From Phaeosaccion multiseriatum (taxonomy: Eukaryota; Ochrophyta, other classes): 64,000 bases of DNA. This document shows, in pieces, positions 1-11,210 of the stretch. The stretch is taken from contig OZ218957.1 of the NCBI GenBank assembly GCA_965112735.1, positions 248,001 through 312,000 of the forward strand, read 5' to 3'. The stretch's first letter is position 1; each line of letters opens with the position of its first letter. The notes beneath the pieces were generated by a model that was not told the DNA's origin, searched no databases, and was given only the letters and a program-made list of their open reading frames with translations. The translations under genes were made by a program, and so were the position numbers.

Positions 1-2008
1 CCCTCCTCCCCCCCCCCTCTGACATCAGCGTGGCCATTGCCCCCGCCGTTGGCATGGTCGTCTCTCTCGTCTCTCTCGTCTCTGTCGTCTCTGTCGTCGT
101 CGTCGTCACTGACAATCATGTCCTCTTCCGGGGGAGGGCGCGGCAGTGCGCTCCGGCGACTAGGGTCACGCACTCGGCCCTGACCCTGACCCTGACCCTG
201 AGTGGGCTTCATACGACGGATCCAGTCGGGTTGCAAGGAGGCATCGGTCCCTTTGCTGCCACTGTCCGAGCCAGTGGCAGCCTTGGCCTTGCGCATGGCG
301 GGTGGAAGGAAGCTGTCGGCCAGAGAGACATTGGACGACCCCGGTGGTGCTCTTCTCTTGGCCGGGCTGCTCCTCCCCTTCCCTTTGCCCTTTGCTTTGC
401 CCTTCGCCCCCCCTGGCCTTGTGCTGCTGTGGCTGCTGCTGCCACTGCTACTACCGCTCAAGCTCGCGAGACTCCTCTCCGCCAGCAGAACCCCTCCGCC
501 CTGCCCCGCCGAAGCTCGGGGCCTCTTCCTCCCTGGGCCCGCTTGCCGCTGCCGCTGCCCCTCGCCGGTCTGCACCGCCGGGCCTTGGTCGCTCCGCTTG
601 AGCCAGTGTTGCGGAAGCCCCCCCAGAAGCCCCTCTTTCTTGGTAAAGTTCTGCTTGCTCTTGTTGGGCCTTGCGCGCCCAACTTCTTGTCCCGACCGCT
701 GAGAGGAGCTGCTCGCTGACTGAGAGGGAGAGCCTTGAGAGACAGGGACAGCCGACGCCGCCCCCCAGTCGCCCCCAGTCTCAGTGTCCTGGGCCTCCCC
801 CTCCCCCAAGGAAGAAGACTGAGCCCCTGAGGAGATCCTTGGCGGAGTCCTTCCCCTTCCCGGTGCTGCTCTGTTTGCGCTCTTCTTGCCGCCCCCGGCA
901 GCAGCAGAAGCAGCAGTTGGTGATACAGCAGCAGCAGCAGCAGCAGCAGCCTTCCTCTTCGACCCACCCGACACGGCTGATCTCCCGCCCCCCCCTGCAG
1001 CTCCAAAGGCGGGCACATGGGCCTTGGCGGACGCTGATGAGGCCGGCGGCTGCGGTGACTCAGGAGGAGGAGAGCGAGGAGGGGAAGGGGGTCGCCAAGG
1101 AGGGGCAAGGGGAGGAGAAGGAGGCCGCCTCTCCTCGGCACGGCCCTCTCTACGAGACAAGAGGCCCTCCCTGGGAGAGAGGAGGGTGGGGCGGGTGAGG
1201 CGGGAAGTCAAAAGAGAGGATATTTGGGGGGGGGTGGTCAGGGCAAGGGAGAAGGAGGACAGGAGGAGGAAGATACGGGGCAGGCAACACTCATCCCTTC
1301 CGCTGCCTTGCAGTGCCATCCAGCTACCCCTGTGTCTCCGCGCGCTCACCTGCCGCTGACCTGGCGAGGGTCGAAAGCTGCCCCCCCCTGGGCTCCGGCC
1401 GCCGTATCACCAACTACGGCCCCTCCCGCAGAGGCAGGCGCGTGCTTGGTGCTGGGAGGGGCCTCTGCTGGGCTGTTGTTGGCTGCTGCGAGGCTCTGCC
1501 TGCCCCTGGCTCTTCCCCTCCCCCTCCCCCTCGTGTTTGTCAGCGTCCAAGTCGGGGTCTTGGGTGCAGCGACCTCCACACTTGCCTAAAGAGAAAGACC
1601 AAGAAAGAGAGGGCACAAGGAGGGTTAGTAGGCAGGTGATGCTCACTCGCGTGTGCCCGAGGAAAGGCACCTAAAAAAGTATACACTTGCCTTATTCTTC
1701 CTGTCACGGCGTTGCTGTTGCTGCTGCTCATCCTGCCGCTCCTCCTGCTGCTGCTCCTCCGCGGCGGCGTAGAAGGGGTCATATTGGTCTACGCTCGCCG
1801 CAAAGTAAACGTCATCATCCCATCCCTCGTCGTACGTGTGCTGCTGCTGCTGCGGCTGCGGTGGCTGCGGCGCGTGGTGGTCATTGTCGTACGAGGTGCC
1901 GTACCCATTCTCCTCGTGGTGCTGGTAGTGCGGAGAGTGGTGGCGGCGCCGCTGCTCTCGATGCTCTCGCGGCCTGTGCCTCCCCTGGACCCTCCTGCTA
2001 GGGTCCAT
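1..2008 (-). CDS. Large disordered basic/acidic low-complexity protein, partial (3' end off left edge)
   Basis: Three exons are supported: 1691-2008 (ATG at 2008), 1350-1585 and 1170 down to at least 1. Phases agree at both joins (0 and 2). The first intron has a GC-AG border (AAG|GCAAGT), the second GT-AG. The N-terminus is rich in Arg, His and Gln with a Tyr/Asp patch (YDEGWDDDVYF). The middle is Ala/Ser/Pro/Gly-rich with Lys-Arg clusters, a Gly-Lys run (KGKAKGKGKG) and a four-fold GQ run. The last visible part is very acidic (SDDDDDRDDRDERDERDD) and the frame is still open at base 1. No folded domain or catalytic motif is visible. The composition suggests a nuclear or RNA-associated scaffold, but that is a guess. 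An exon upstream of 2008 cannot be excluded. Confidence 0.6.
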
Positions 2009-2555
2009 CGCAGTAGCAGCAGCAGCCCTCACTGGGCAGCTCCGCCACTCCAGGAAGCACTAGGGGGAAACACTACAGCTGGAAGCCCCCGCCCGGCCAA
2101 CTCCGTCAAGCTCAGCTCCGTCGACTTTTCCCCTCTGCACACGTCTGAGTATATCTCTGTCCGACGGTTTTCCCTCCCTCCAATCCCCACTCGAGATGCT
2201 TTCTTCATTTGGGCGCGCTGATCCAGAAAGGCAAAGCGTTCCCGCCGAGACGGGGTGGGGCACAAGATACCTTCGTGATGCTCAAAAGACGCAAAACCTT
2301 CTTTCCCCCTATCATCATTCAAAATCTAGTCATACCCCGTCCTTCTGATGTGCTTGAGAAGTCCAGAGAGGGAGAGAGAGAGAGAGAGAGGGGGAGAGAG
2401 TGAGGATTCTCCAATTTCCAGTTTCCAATTTCCAAACATAGTATCCTTTAACAATCCAGCCGTGCCATCGTCCTGGCCACGCCGCGATCCGCCGCGGCCG
2501 CGATCTTTGGCGAAGCATCGCAGCTCAGCCCCGCCCCCAAGGGTATCCGAGTATT
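2009..2555. promoter_or_regulatory. Divergent intergenic region between the disordered-protein gene and the zinc-ribbon gene
   Basis: About 550 bases separate the two divergent start codons, so both promoters must lie here. It holds a GA microsatellite (about 2367-2400) and a run of TTTCCA-type repeats just after it. No TATA box at a convincing distance was seen. Confidence 0.4.
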
Positions 2556-3540
2556 ATGGGCCGCCTGCGCGGCCTTCGAGTGCTGGGTCTCGTGTTTGCT
2601 TGCTTGAGTGCACTTCGCTGCACATCGGACGCTCTCGTCCTCCCCCAACCCCTGTCTTCAACGACGCAACGGAGCAGCAGCAGCAGCCGCAGCAGCCGTC
2701 CCGGACGGAGCCAGTCAACATCAGCGTGGGTTCTTCCCAGAGGTTCTGGCGCCGGCTGGGGCAGCAGCAGCAGCAGTAGTAGTAGGGCGGGAAACCCGCT
2801 TCTGACCATTTCCTCGCCATTCTCAAGAGAGTCGGCGGATGTAGCACCAGCGCCAGCAGCAGCAGCAGCAGCGCAGCGAAGGCGATGGAGTCACGTAAGA
2901 CTGGCAGGCTCACCCTTTGGTAGGGGTCAGCAGGGACGCTCTCCGCTTGGAGGGGGCCGAAGTCCCAATATCTTTCCTTTGGTCTTTTTGGGACTCTTGC
3001 TCTTCGCGCCGAGAGCTCTGGGGACAGTCATCAACACGCTCTTCCTGGGGGCGATTGTGGTACCATTGGCCCTTTTCCTGGGCTTTTCCGTCTGGACGAA
3101 GGTCAACGTCGTTGAATGTAAGTACAGATGTGGTTGAGGTATTTGTGCTTCCCAAAAGTTTTAATCAAGTCGCCATGACCTGACCCACCAACCCCTCCTG
3201 GCAACTCCCGTCTGCTGTGAACCGAATGCTCTTCGTGGCTCTCTCTCATCACTCCACCCTTTGTCCTTGCCATCCCCTCCCTCTTGTCCTCTTGGTCCCT
3301 CTCGCTGCTGCCCATGCACTCCACTCCCAACCTCGGGCGGCAGCTCCTTGCCCCCAGTGCAACTCGCCTCTGCAGGGGCTGAAGGGACAGCAGAGCCAGT
3401 GCCCCAGCTGTGGCTGCAGGGTGGAGGCGATGGGCGGCAAGGGGGGCTTCAAGTCGCTGGATCCCGTCGTCATTAGGAACGAACAGACAGGGGAGAGGGG
3501 GAATTTCATTCCGGATGATGATGGCATCATTGACGTGTGA
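2556..3540 (+). CDS. Signal-peptide membrane protein with C-terminal CxxC...CxxC zinc-ribbon-like tail
   Basis: Two exons, 2556-3117 and 3344-3540 (donor AAT|GTAAGT, acceptor GGCAG|CTCC, phase 1), give 252 residues. Residues 1-27 form a signal peptide; the following Ser/Arg-rich, acid-poor stretch (28-125) looks like a transit peptide, as in bipartite plastid targeting of complex-plastid algae. One or two hydrophobic segments follow (about 139-180). The tail has CPQC and CPSC pairs 15 residues apart (first Cys to first Cys), right after the conserved-looking VVESPCP, and ends in an acidic IPDDDGIIDV. This arrangement resembles uncharacterised plant plastid membrane proteins that end in a zinc ribbon; I cannot name the family. 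Target compartment is inference. A poly(A) signal lies about 290 bases downstream. Confidence 0.7.
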
Positions 3541-3830
3541 GGAGGGCAGGAAGGAGGAATAGAGGAGCGGGTGGTCCCGAGGGAGGTGTATAGAGGAATG
3601 GGCGCTCCAGGGGAGGTCGCCCTGAGTGTGGCCGGCCTCTGGCTGCTGGAGAGCCACACAGGTGTAGTTGCTGCTTGGAGCGGCGGGTCGAAGGGATGCT
3701 CCGCTGCAATGATCTTGCATCAAAGCGGGGGGGGCTTGTGCGTGAGATGGGATGGGCATGTGGGCTCCATTCGATCTGTATTTACATCGGCACGAGCGCC
3801 GCAGGGGTGAGAGGGGGCCCTGTCATGGGG

Positions 3831-3836
3831 AATAAA
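3831..3836 (+). promoter_or_regulatory. Polyadenylation signal AATAAA
   Basis: Canonical AATAAA 291 bases after the stop codon of the zinc-ribbon gene and followed within about 20 bases by T-rich sequence. It fits the 3' end of that transcript. Confidence 0.55.
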
Positions 3837-4014
3837 GGAACTTCGATCATAATCTTTTTTTTCTTTCTCGTTCTTGTCCCTACTTGAGCATCCCTCTCCT
3901 CCTCAGTCCTGGCAGTGGCAGGGGTGTCCATTGGTGTGCATCCACTTCATCCGTCTCCTCGGTTCCCCAATATATGTATATATGTCAGCCCCATGCATGC
4001 CTAGCGGTTTTGCT

Positions 4015-4220
4015 CTAGGCCGCTAGGCCGCTCACTTTTCAGTCCTAGGCGGCCTCTAGCCCGCCTCTAGGCAGCCTCCCAGTGACCGTGGGCGCGTGCG
4101 TGGTGCCGCCCAGCCAGTGGGTAGCAGCACACCTGTAGTTAGGCCTGCACTCCTCGTAGGGCCAGCGGGGCGGAAAGAGACAACACGAACCAAGTCTACT
4201 CCTCACTTCCAATCCCATGC
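4015..4220 (+). repeat. Dispersed repeat element, copy A
   Basis: About 205 bases match, by eye at roughly 85%, the reverse complement of 59245-59455. One end is dominated by CTAGGC/GCCTAG boxes that can fold back; the rest is unique sequence (for example CAGCCAGTGGGTAGCAGCAC). No protein frame, TIR or clear target duplication was found. It may be a non-autonomous transposon or SINE-like element. Confidence 0.65.
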
Positions 4221-4409
4221 AATACATCTGCTTAAAACTGACTACTCTTTGCGGTTGGGCACTCCCACCGTCTGGATAGTTGCCAGGCCGCGGCCGGACT
4301 TGCGCTTGGTTTCCGCTCTGGCGCTTTCAAACATGTGTAACGGCACAACCAACGGATGATGACACGTCTCTATAGAACTGGCTCCACAGACACACTTCCA
4401 GAGCAGCCC

Positions 4410-4790
4410 CGCTGGTGCAAAGACGACGCGGAGGATCCTGAAGCAACAAGAGGGCAAAGCAGCGCCTAAGCTGTGTGTGAAAGAAGAGTGGAGCCACGGC
4501 GAAGGGCTTGACCCCCCCAACTCCTTCTATTATTATTCTTCCGTGGAGGATCCTGAAATCAACAAACGACCACTTCAGCAGGCAGCAGCAGCAGCGCCTA
4601 CGCTGGTGTGAAGACAATAGGGGGAGGATCCTGCAGCATTAAGGGCGGCAAGGGTAAAAGGAGCCGCGCCTAAGCAGCGTGAGAAAGAACATCGGGGAGA
4701 AAGCCTCCCGAGACCCCCCACACACCATTTCTGTTCTCCTGGGGAGGATCGTGAATCAGCGAAGAGGGAGCTACTGTGGCGTGGCTGCGG
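4410..4790 (+). repeat. Degenerate tandem repeat upstream of the fasciclin gene
   Basis: Four diverged units each contain GGAGGATC(C/G)TG (about 4431, 4545, 4623 and 4743), then a stretch with GCGCCTA(A/C)GC and GTGTGAAAGAA/GTGAGAAAGAAC. Spacing is about 75-120 bases. There is no gene in 3541-4887 apart from this and the dispersed repeat at 4015-4220. It ends about 100 bases before the fasciclin start codon, so it may include promoter sequence. Confidence 0.5.
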
Positions 4791-4887
4791 CAGTAGCAGC
4801 GTATAACAAGCGGCCCAGCGGCCCCGTCCGCAGAAGCCAGGCAGCAGCACCGTCCCAAAAAGTAAAATCTGTTCCGTGAAGGACCGA

Positions 4888-5904
4888 ATGTCTCCTCAGC
4901 CTCCTCTGCTGCTGGGCCTGGTGCTGCTGCTTCTCTTCTTCGCCAACGCCAACGCGTGGAAGTGGTGCGTCGCGGAGCGAATTCAGGACCTGCAGCGCAC
5001 CGAGGAGTTCGCAGGTCGCCTTGACGCCATTTCTGCGGCCGTGGAGGGAGTGGACGGGCTCAGGGGGTTGCTCGACTATGGATACCAGGAGGTGAGCAAA
5101 GGATAACCTTCGGCAGCAGCAGGAGAGACGCGTGTGACACCATGTATCGCCTGACCTGAGCTGAGCCAAGCTGACCATCGCTCCAGCTTACCCACGTATC
5201 CTCCTCCTCCTCCTCCTCCTCCTCCTCCTCCTCCTCCTCCTCCTCCTCCTCCTCCTCCTCCTCCTCCTCCTCCTCCTCCTCCTCCTCCTCCTCCTCCTCC
5301 TCCTCCTCCTCCTCCTCCTCCTCCTCCTCCTCCTCCTCAGATGACCTTCCTGCTCCCCACGGACGCCGCCTTCGCCGAGCTCGGGCTCTGCGCCCCCTCC
5401 GAGACGTCTTCTGTGTGCAGCGACATCACCGCCTCCAACGCGTCATACCTTCGCCTCATCTTGCACTACCACATAGTTAAGGGGGTGCACCTGAAACAAT
5501 CCATGCTCGGTAGGGAGATGAGCACTGCCAAGGGGGGGAGGGGAGGCGATTTGTTCAGCGTGGATGAGAATGGGGTTATCCAAGACGCCATCGGAACCTC
5601 TGCGCACTTCCTCCGCTTCGACGTCCCTGTGTGTGGCGGTCGAGGGCTTGTTCACGTGGTGGACAAGGTGCTGCTGGGGCCGAGTGTGTTCGAGCCGTTG
5701 CCAGGCATTGGCCCACTGGTGCTTGGTCCTCTGCCCGCCCCGACATGGCGGCTGTTTGGAGGCGGTAGTAATAGTAATAGCCTGAGGAGGCGGCTCTTGC
5801 CGGATGCGCACAAAGAGACACACACAGAGACGGACACAGACGCTCCCCCCCCCACACCCTCCATGGAGGAGGAGGAGGAGGAGGAGGAGGAGGAGGAGCA
5901 GTAG
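4888..5904 (+). CDS. Secreted single-domain fasciclin (FAS1) protein
   Basis: Exons 4888-5091 and 5341-5904 (donor GAG|GTGAGC; acceptor CCTCAG|ATGACC, phase 0) give 255 residues. Residues 1-24 are a signal peptide (Leu-rich, cleavage after ANA). A single FAS1 domain follows: the first conserved box TFLLPTDAAFAELG (about 70-83), the central ILHYHIVKG box (about 107-115), and the closing GLVHVVDKVLLGP box (about 170-182). The C-terminal part carries a Leu/Arg stretch, Thr/Glu/Asp-rich linker and ends in 11 Glu plus Gln from a GAG repeat. FAS1 proteins are known as extracellular adhesion or matrix proteins; wall or surface location here is inferred from the signal peptide. No GPI signal or membrane anchor is visible. 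Confidence 0.85.
5199..5338 (+). repeat. (CCT)n microsatellite forming the 3' splice-site pyrimidine tract of the fasciclin intron
   Basis: About 46 uninterrupted CCT units run directly into the acceptor AG at 5339-5340. The tract makes up over half of the 249-base intron. Confidence 0.95.
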
Positions 5905-7524
5905 GGGAAGGAGGAGGGTTCCTTCTGCTGGATGAACTCCGAAGGAGCAGCGGCAGCCATAGACAGGGCATTCTTTACAAGGGCTCCGCTGCAATTTTGC
6001 ACGGGGGTTGGCACACTCGCAAGAAATGAGACGCGCGCAGCGGCAAAGGCAAAGGCAAGGCAAGGCAAGGCAAGGAAAGGGAAGGGAAGGGAAGGCGGCC
6101 CAATCTTGGCAGCACAACGGTGCGTCGGCTTAGCAGCGCCGTAAGTGACGGGAGCGTGTGAATGCGTGAGTGGGGGGGGGATGGGGTGAGTAAGGGCATG
6201 TGTGAGTGCGTGTGTGAGTGAGAATGAGTGGGTGCGTGCGAGTACGTGACTCTCAGGGCGAGTGACTCCGTGGGGACGAGTTTGTGCGTTCTGTGAGTGC
6301 GAGAGAGTTTTGCGTGAGTGGCGGTTGAAAGCGTGTGTGCGTGCGTGTGTGAGGGGATGAATGAGTGAGTGGGTGGGTGAGTGGGCACATGTGTCTGATG
6401 GCGTGTATTTGAGAGCGTAACTGCGTGAGTGAGTGCGTATGAGTGAGTGAGTGAGTGAGTGAGTGAGTGAGTGAGTGAGTGAGTGAGTAAGTGTATGTTG
6501 AGTGAGTGATTATTGGGTGTCCGGGTCGGGCCGACTGTAGATGGGAGTACAGCACAAGGACTGTAGATGGCAGTAGAGGGGAGTAGATGGGAGTAGAAAG
6601 GAGTACAAGGGAGGGCTGCTGCATCTTGGGCGCGGAGGAGGAACAGCAAGCTCTACCCATACGACTATGCATGAAGCGTGAGGGCGTGCGTTAGCGTTTA
6701 CCGCAGTGCTCTGCCGATGCTCCTGCTCCTGCCCGGATAAGGCAATTTTGATCTTCGCTGCCAAGGGAGGTACCGACGGGGGACGGACCATATGATGACA
6801 ACATGATGGGAGGAAGAGGAGACGCAATTTTGAGAGTCTAGCAGGGTACGCACGGTTACGATCAATGACTTCGAAACACAGAGCAAGTGTACCAAGGACA
6901 TGAAGGTACACCAAAGGAGTGAGGCGAAGGGCTGAGCCCATGTAGGATCAAACTACGATGAGAAGGTGAGCTTCAAAGAGACAGATAGGCAGACATAGAG
7001 AGAGAGAGGCAGGCAGGCAGACAGACAGGCAGGTAGACAGGCAGACGGAGAGAGAGGGTTTAAAATTACAATGCACAGTGAATGTACGTACGTAAATAAA
7101 GTATTCTTCCCTAGGGTGAGGGCGCTTCTCTTTGGCCCCTATATATACATGTATATGATCAAGACGAGGGTCCGAGGGCGGTCACCAGGCTGTAAGGCTG
7201 TAACTGTACGCCACAGCCCCTGCTTGCCTCATCCTCTGCTTGCCTCATCCTCTGTTTGCCTCATCCTCTGCTTGCCTCATCCTCTGCTTGCCTCATCCTC
7301 TGCTTGCCTCCTCCTCTGCTTGCCTCATCATGACACCCCAAGGGCAGCGCGAACGAAGCCCAAGCACCCCTCCCCCCGTGACAAAGTCCGTACACACACT
7401 GCCCCCAAGAGTCGACGCGAGGCTCACTGAGTCACTGCATGGTAGCAAGGGTAGCAAGGGTAGCAAGGGTAGCAAGGGCAGCAAAGGGTAACCGCCATAC
7501 CTCTCCCCTTCTGTCTATCCTCCT
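5905..7524. other. Convergent intergenic region with simple repeats, no gene seen
   Basis: Lies between the 3' ends of the fasciclin (+) and THADA (-) genes. Contents in order: an AAGGC/AAGGG tract (6053-6092), a GTGAG-rich region ending in a clean (GTGA)n run (about 6150-6490), GGGAGTAGAT units (6540-6610), GACAGGCAG units (6985-7050), an AATAAA on the + strand at 7095, seven copies of a 16-base TGCTTGCCTCATCCTC unit (7220-7330), and a GTAGCAAGG unit array (7442-7485). No supported coding region was found. Confidence 0.6.
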
Positions 7525-10500
7525 CTACTGAGTCCCCACGAAGAGCCAAGAGGGGAGGGGTGGGGGCTCCAGCCACGCCCTTGGCTCGAGCACTGTGCCT
7601 GCCCCCCCCTCCTCCTCCCCCTCCCCCTCCCTCTGCACCTGCCCCTGCCCTAAGCAGCGCGCCAAGCTGCCGCGGAGGTGCCCCAAAAGCGCCGCCAGCA
7701 TGGGGTGGGGGGGCTGCTGCTGTATCACCAACTGCTGCTCTGCGCCTTCCTCTCTCGCTCCCTTTAATGCCGCCCCTCCCTCCCCTCCCTCCTCGCCCAG
7801 CAGCCCCTGCAAACCTCGCAGAGTCTCAATATCATCCCCATCACCACCTCCCCGGCTCAGTGCCCCGCCTGCCACTACTGCGGCGGCGGTCACCAGGAGG
7901 CTGTAGAGCGAGGGGAACACCAAAGGGTCACAGCATTCATCTAAACGATCCTTCACCCCGCCCTCGCCACCATTTCCCTGTCCATATGCCTGCCCATATG
8001 CCTGCCCCAGGCCCTTCCCGAGCCGTTGCAGGACCTGAGACGCCGCGAGTAGCGTCCGCCTCGCCAGGCTAAGCACCTCCTCCTCCTGCTCTTGGGGCTG
8101 GCCTTGCCCCTGATGCCCAACCTGGAGCAGCAGCGGCAGCAGAGCCCGCGCCATGAGTAGGCTGGCGACGGCCCTCTCTGCGTGAAGATTCAACGTGTCC
8201 ACCTCGAACACCTCCCCTCCCTCCTCTCCCCCTCCCTCAGTAGCCCTACTGCCCCCCCCACCGGGAGCACCCCACGAGCACGCCCCCCTGGGCATGTGCA
8301 GCAGACTGGCAAGGTCTCCCCAGTTGCTGTGCAGCAGCCCGAGCAGCCGTACGCACAGCGCCCCTGCGGGCAAGCGTCCCTCCTCCGCCTCCTTCACAAG
8401 GTGCAGGAACACGCGTTCCAAGGCCTGATGAGTCGTCGGCACCAGCATCACCTCAGAGCATGATGATGATGATGAAGGTAGGGCCTTGAAGGCCTCCTCC
8501 TCACACGGAGACGAGGAAGAGCCTCCTTCTCTCTCTGACGAGCTTCTCTCTCTCTCAGAGGAAGGGCTGTGGGGCGGTGTGGGAGCGGCCGAGGAGAAGG
8601 GGCGACGCGCGAGGAAAGAGACTCCACAGAGCACTTTGCTACGGACCTGCTCACTATCGTCTTGCAGTAGCGTGCACGCACACACCCACAGCCGCACACC
8701 TGCGTGCCTGTGACCCTTCAGGCCAGGAACAGTTGGTGATACACCAGCGGTGGCCTTGGCATGGGCATTGGCACTGCATGGGTCAGGGCCCAAGAGGCGG
8801 CCCGACGCCACGATGGAGGCCGCAGCCGCGAGTCTGAGGCCTTCCTCCGGACTGTCCAGTGCCCGCTCCACCTGCACCAACCAAGCCTCCTCCAGCGCAT
8901 CACCAGCTGCTGTATCACCAACTGCTGCATCTGCTGCCGCAACGCGAGGAGAGCCCTGCTGGCTTTGGCGCAGCCTGAAGCCCACGGCCTCGAGCGCGAG
9001 TGCCGCCTCCATACCGTCTCCCATGTGACTCGCCAGGCGAAGCAGCTCTGAAGCTACTCCGTCTCCGTCTCCATCTCCATCTCTATCTCCATCTCCCGCC
9101 CCTTCTCCCCCACTGTAGCTGCCCGTGCCCATATGACTGTCCGCTCTGTACACAACGCAAAGGAGCCGCAGTGGCTGTCGTAGCGCCACCCCGCCGCCAT
9201 TGCCGCTGGCGTGAGGCTGCGCGGCACTGCCCCGTGCATTCTCAAGGAGCAGCCCTTCCATGGCCCCTCCCACGAGCCGCAGCACGCCCTGCCCATATGC
9301 CTGCCCCTGCTCGCTCCACTCCTCCAGAGTGTCTGCGAGAGCCGCCAGCACCGCGGCGGGGATGGGATCACAGTCAGTCATACTGGCATGGCCAGTCGTA
9401 TGGGCAGAGGCGGAGTGGAGAGGCTCAGGGGGCGGGCGCAGGAGCGACAGCAACCCCTCGAGTTGGGCCTCAAGGTACCCACTTTCGTCCCCCTCCTCGC
9501 CGGCCTGCAGGCAGTCCTCCATCAGCTGGCGAGCGGCCCACCCCACGGCCTTGCGAGTCAGCAGCGTCTGCCCAGGCACCGAATCACCAACTGCTGCACC
9601 CCCGGCCCTGCCCCTGGCAATGGCGATGGCGTGGTCTGCATTGTCTAAGATGAGATGTCTGCCCCGCGTGTACAGCTCCGAGGCAGCGTCCCTCCCGCCG
9701 CCCTCCTCCCCGCCCTCCTGCAGTTTGAGTTTCACAGTGTCTGCACTCATCTCTCTCACGAGCTCCAGCAAGGCGAGGCGCACAGGCGGGCAGCGCGAGA
9801 GCAAAGGGTTACCGAGCCACAGCCGGTCAAGAAGCAGTGTCAGGACAGAGTCCTTCGTCGGTGTCACAGAGGCAGAGGCAGTAGATGGTGTCAGGACAGA
9901 GCTCCAGTCGAGGCCGTGCCCCTGCCCGCAGCGTGCCAGCTGCAGCGCGCAAAGCAGAGTGCCGTGCAGCGAGTTCGAATCTGGTAATGTCGAGGAGGAT
10001 GTCGACATTGTGTGACTGTCGGGCAGGGACTGCAGGAGGTGTGCCATGGTGGCAGGGAAGTTGTGCATAGGCACCAACGCGGCCAGGGTGCGAGCCGCCA
10101 CGCTGCGTACATAGTAGTGCCGGGAGCCCCGGCAGCGGAGCACGAGAGGGAGGAACGACAGCCCGCCCCCCACCTCAGGCACAGGCCCCTCACTCTGCCC
10201 CTGCCCCTGCCCCTGCCCATAGGATTGCCCTTGCCCATAGGACTGTCCCTGCGCCTCCGCCTCGCCCGCAACGGAGGCTCTGAGGCGGCTGAGGAGGAGC
10301 AGCACGGGGTGGAGCATGGGGTGCAGCTTGGGGGGGGCTGCCCCTCCCACCTCAACGCCTCCGTTGCCCCCACCGTTACCCCCGGCCTTCACGTCGTTAA
10401 CGTTATCATCCCCGCACACGTCCTTCACGGCCCTCTCGAGGCTTCTCAGCAAGAAGGGGTGCAGCTCCGGATACCACGCAAAGAACACATCCGCCGTCGG

Positions 10501-11170
10501 AGCACAGTCATCTCTGACACCAGGTCGCACTACCCCCCCGCTCCTTGCGGTCTTGGACCCCCCCTGGCTGCCGGCCCCGTCGCGATTCGTCTCGTTGGCG
10601 ACGATTCGCTTGATGAGGGCTGAGTACACCAACACGCTGCTGTTGCGCACGGCCCAGGAGGGGTCCTCGAAGCCCGCCATGCACGTCACCACGGCGCGGC
10701 TTACGTACGGCCCGATGCAACACGCCAGCGCGGAGTCCGAAAACACGAGCCGCAGAGTGTTGAGCGCGTGCACTCGGGAGCGGTTCTTGCTGGTGCTCTT
10801 GGTACTGGTGTTGGTGCTCTTGGTACTGGTGTTGGTGCTGTTGGTGTTGCTAGGAACACCTGAGCACCCTCCACCTCCATCTGAGGAGGAGCAGCCAGTC
10901 GAAGAAACTGAAGCTGCAAGTGGGGCCTCGGTCACAGGTGGCGACGCCCAGAGGAGCAGACTATCCATGGCGGTGGTGAGTAAGTCCCCCCCTTCCCTCT
11001 TCTGCTCCTTGGGCCTCGTCTTGAGGAGGGCTAAGAAGGCCGCTGCCAGACCGGAGCTGCGCCGGAGGACGAACTGAACATTCATTGTACGCACGCGCGC
11101 CACCCCCCCCCACACACACAAAGAGGAGGTAGCGACAGAAGCAGATACACACACGTAAGCAAGCACGCAC

Positions 11171-11210
<40 letters not shown>

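Noticed and set aside
4015-4220. tRNA-derived SINE
   Set aside because: No convincing A or B box and no poly(A) or simple-repeat tail at either copy; kept as unclassified repeat.
7071-7491. Open frames over 7071-7491
   Set aside because: Made of tandem repeats (TGCTTGCCTCATCCTC and GTAGCAAGG) and not linked to any exon.
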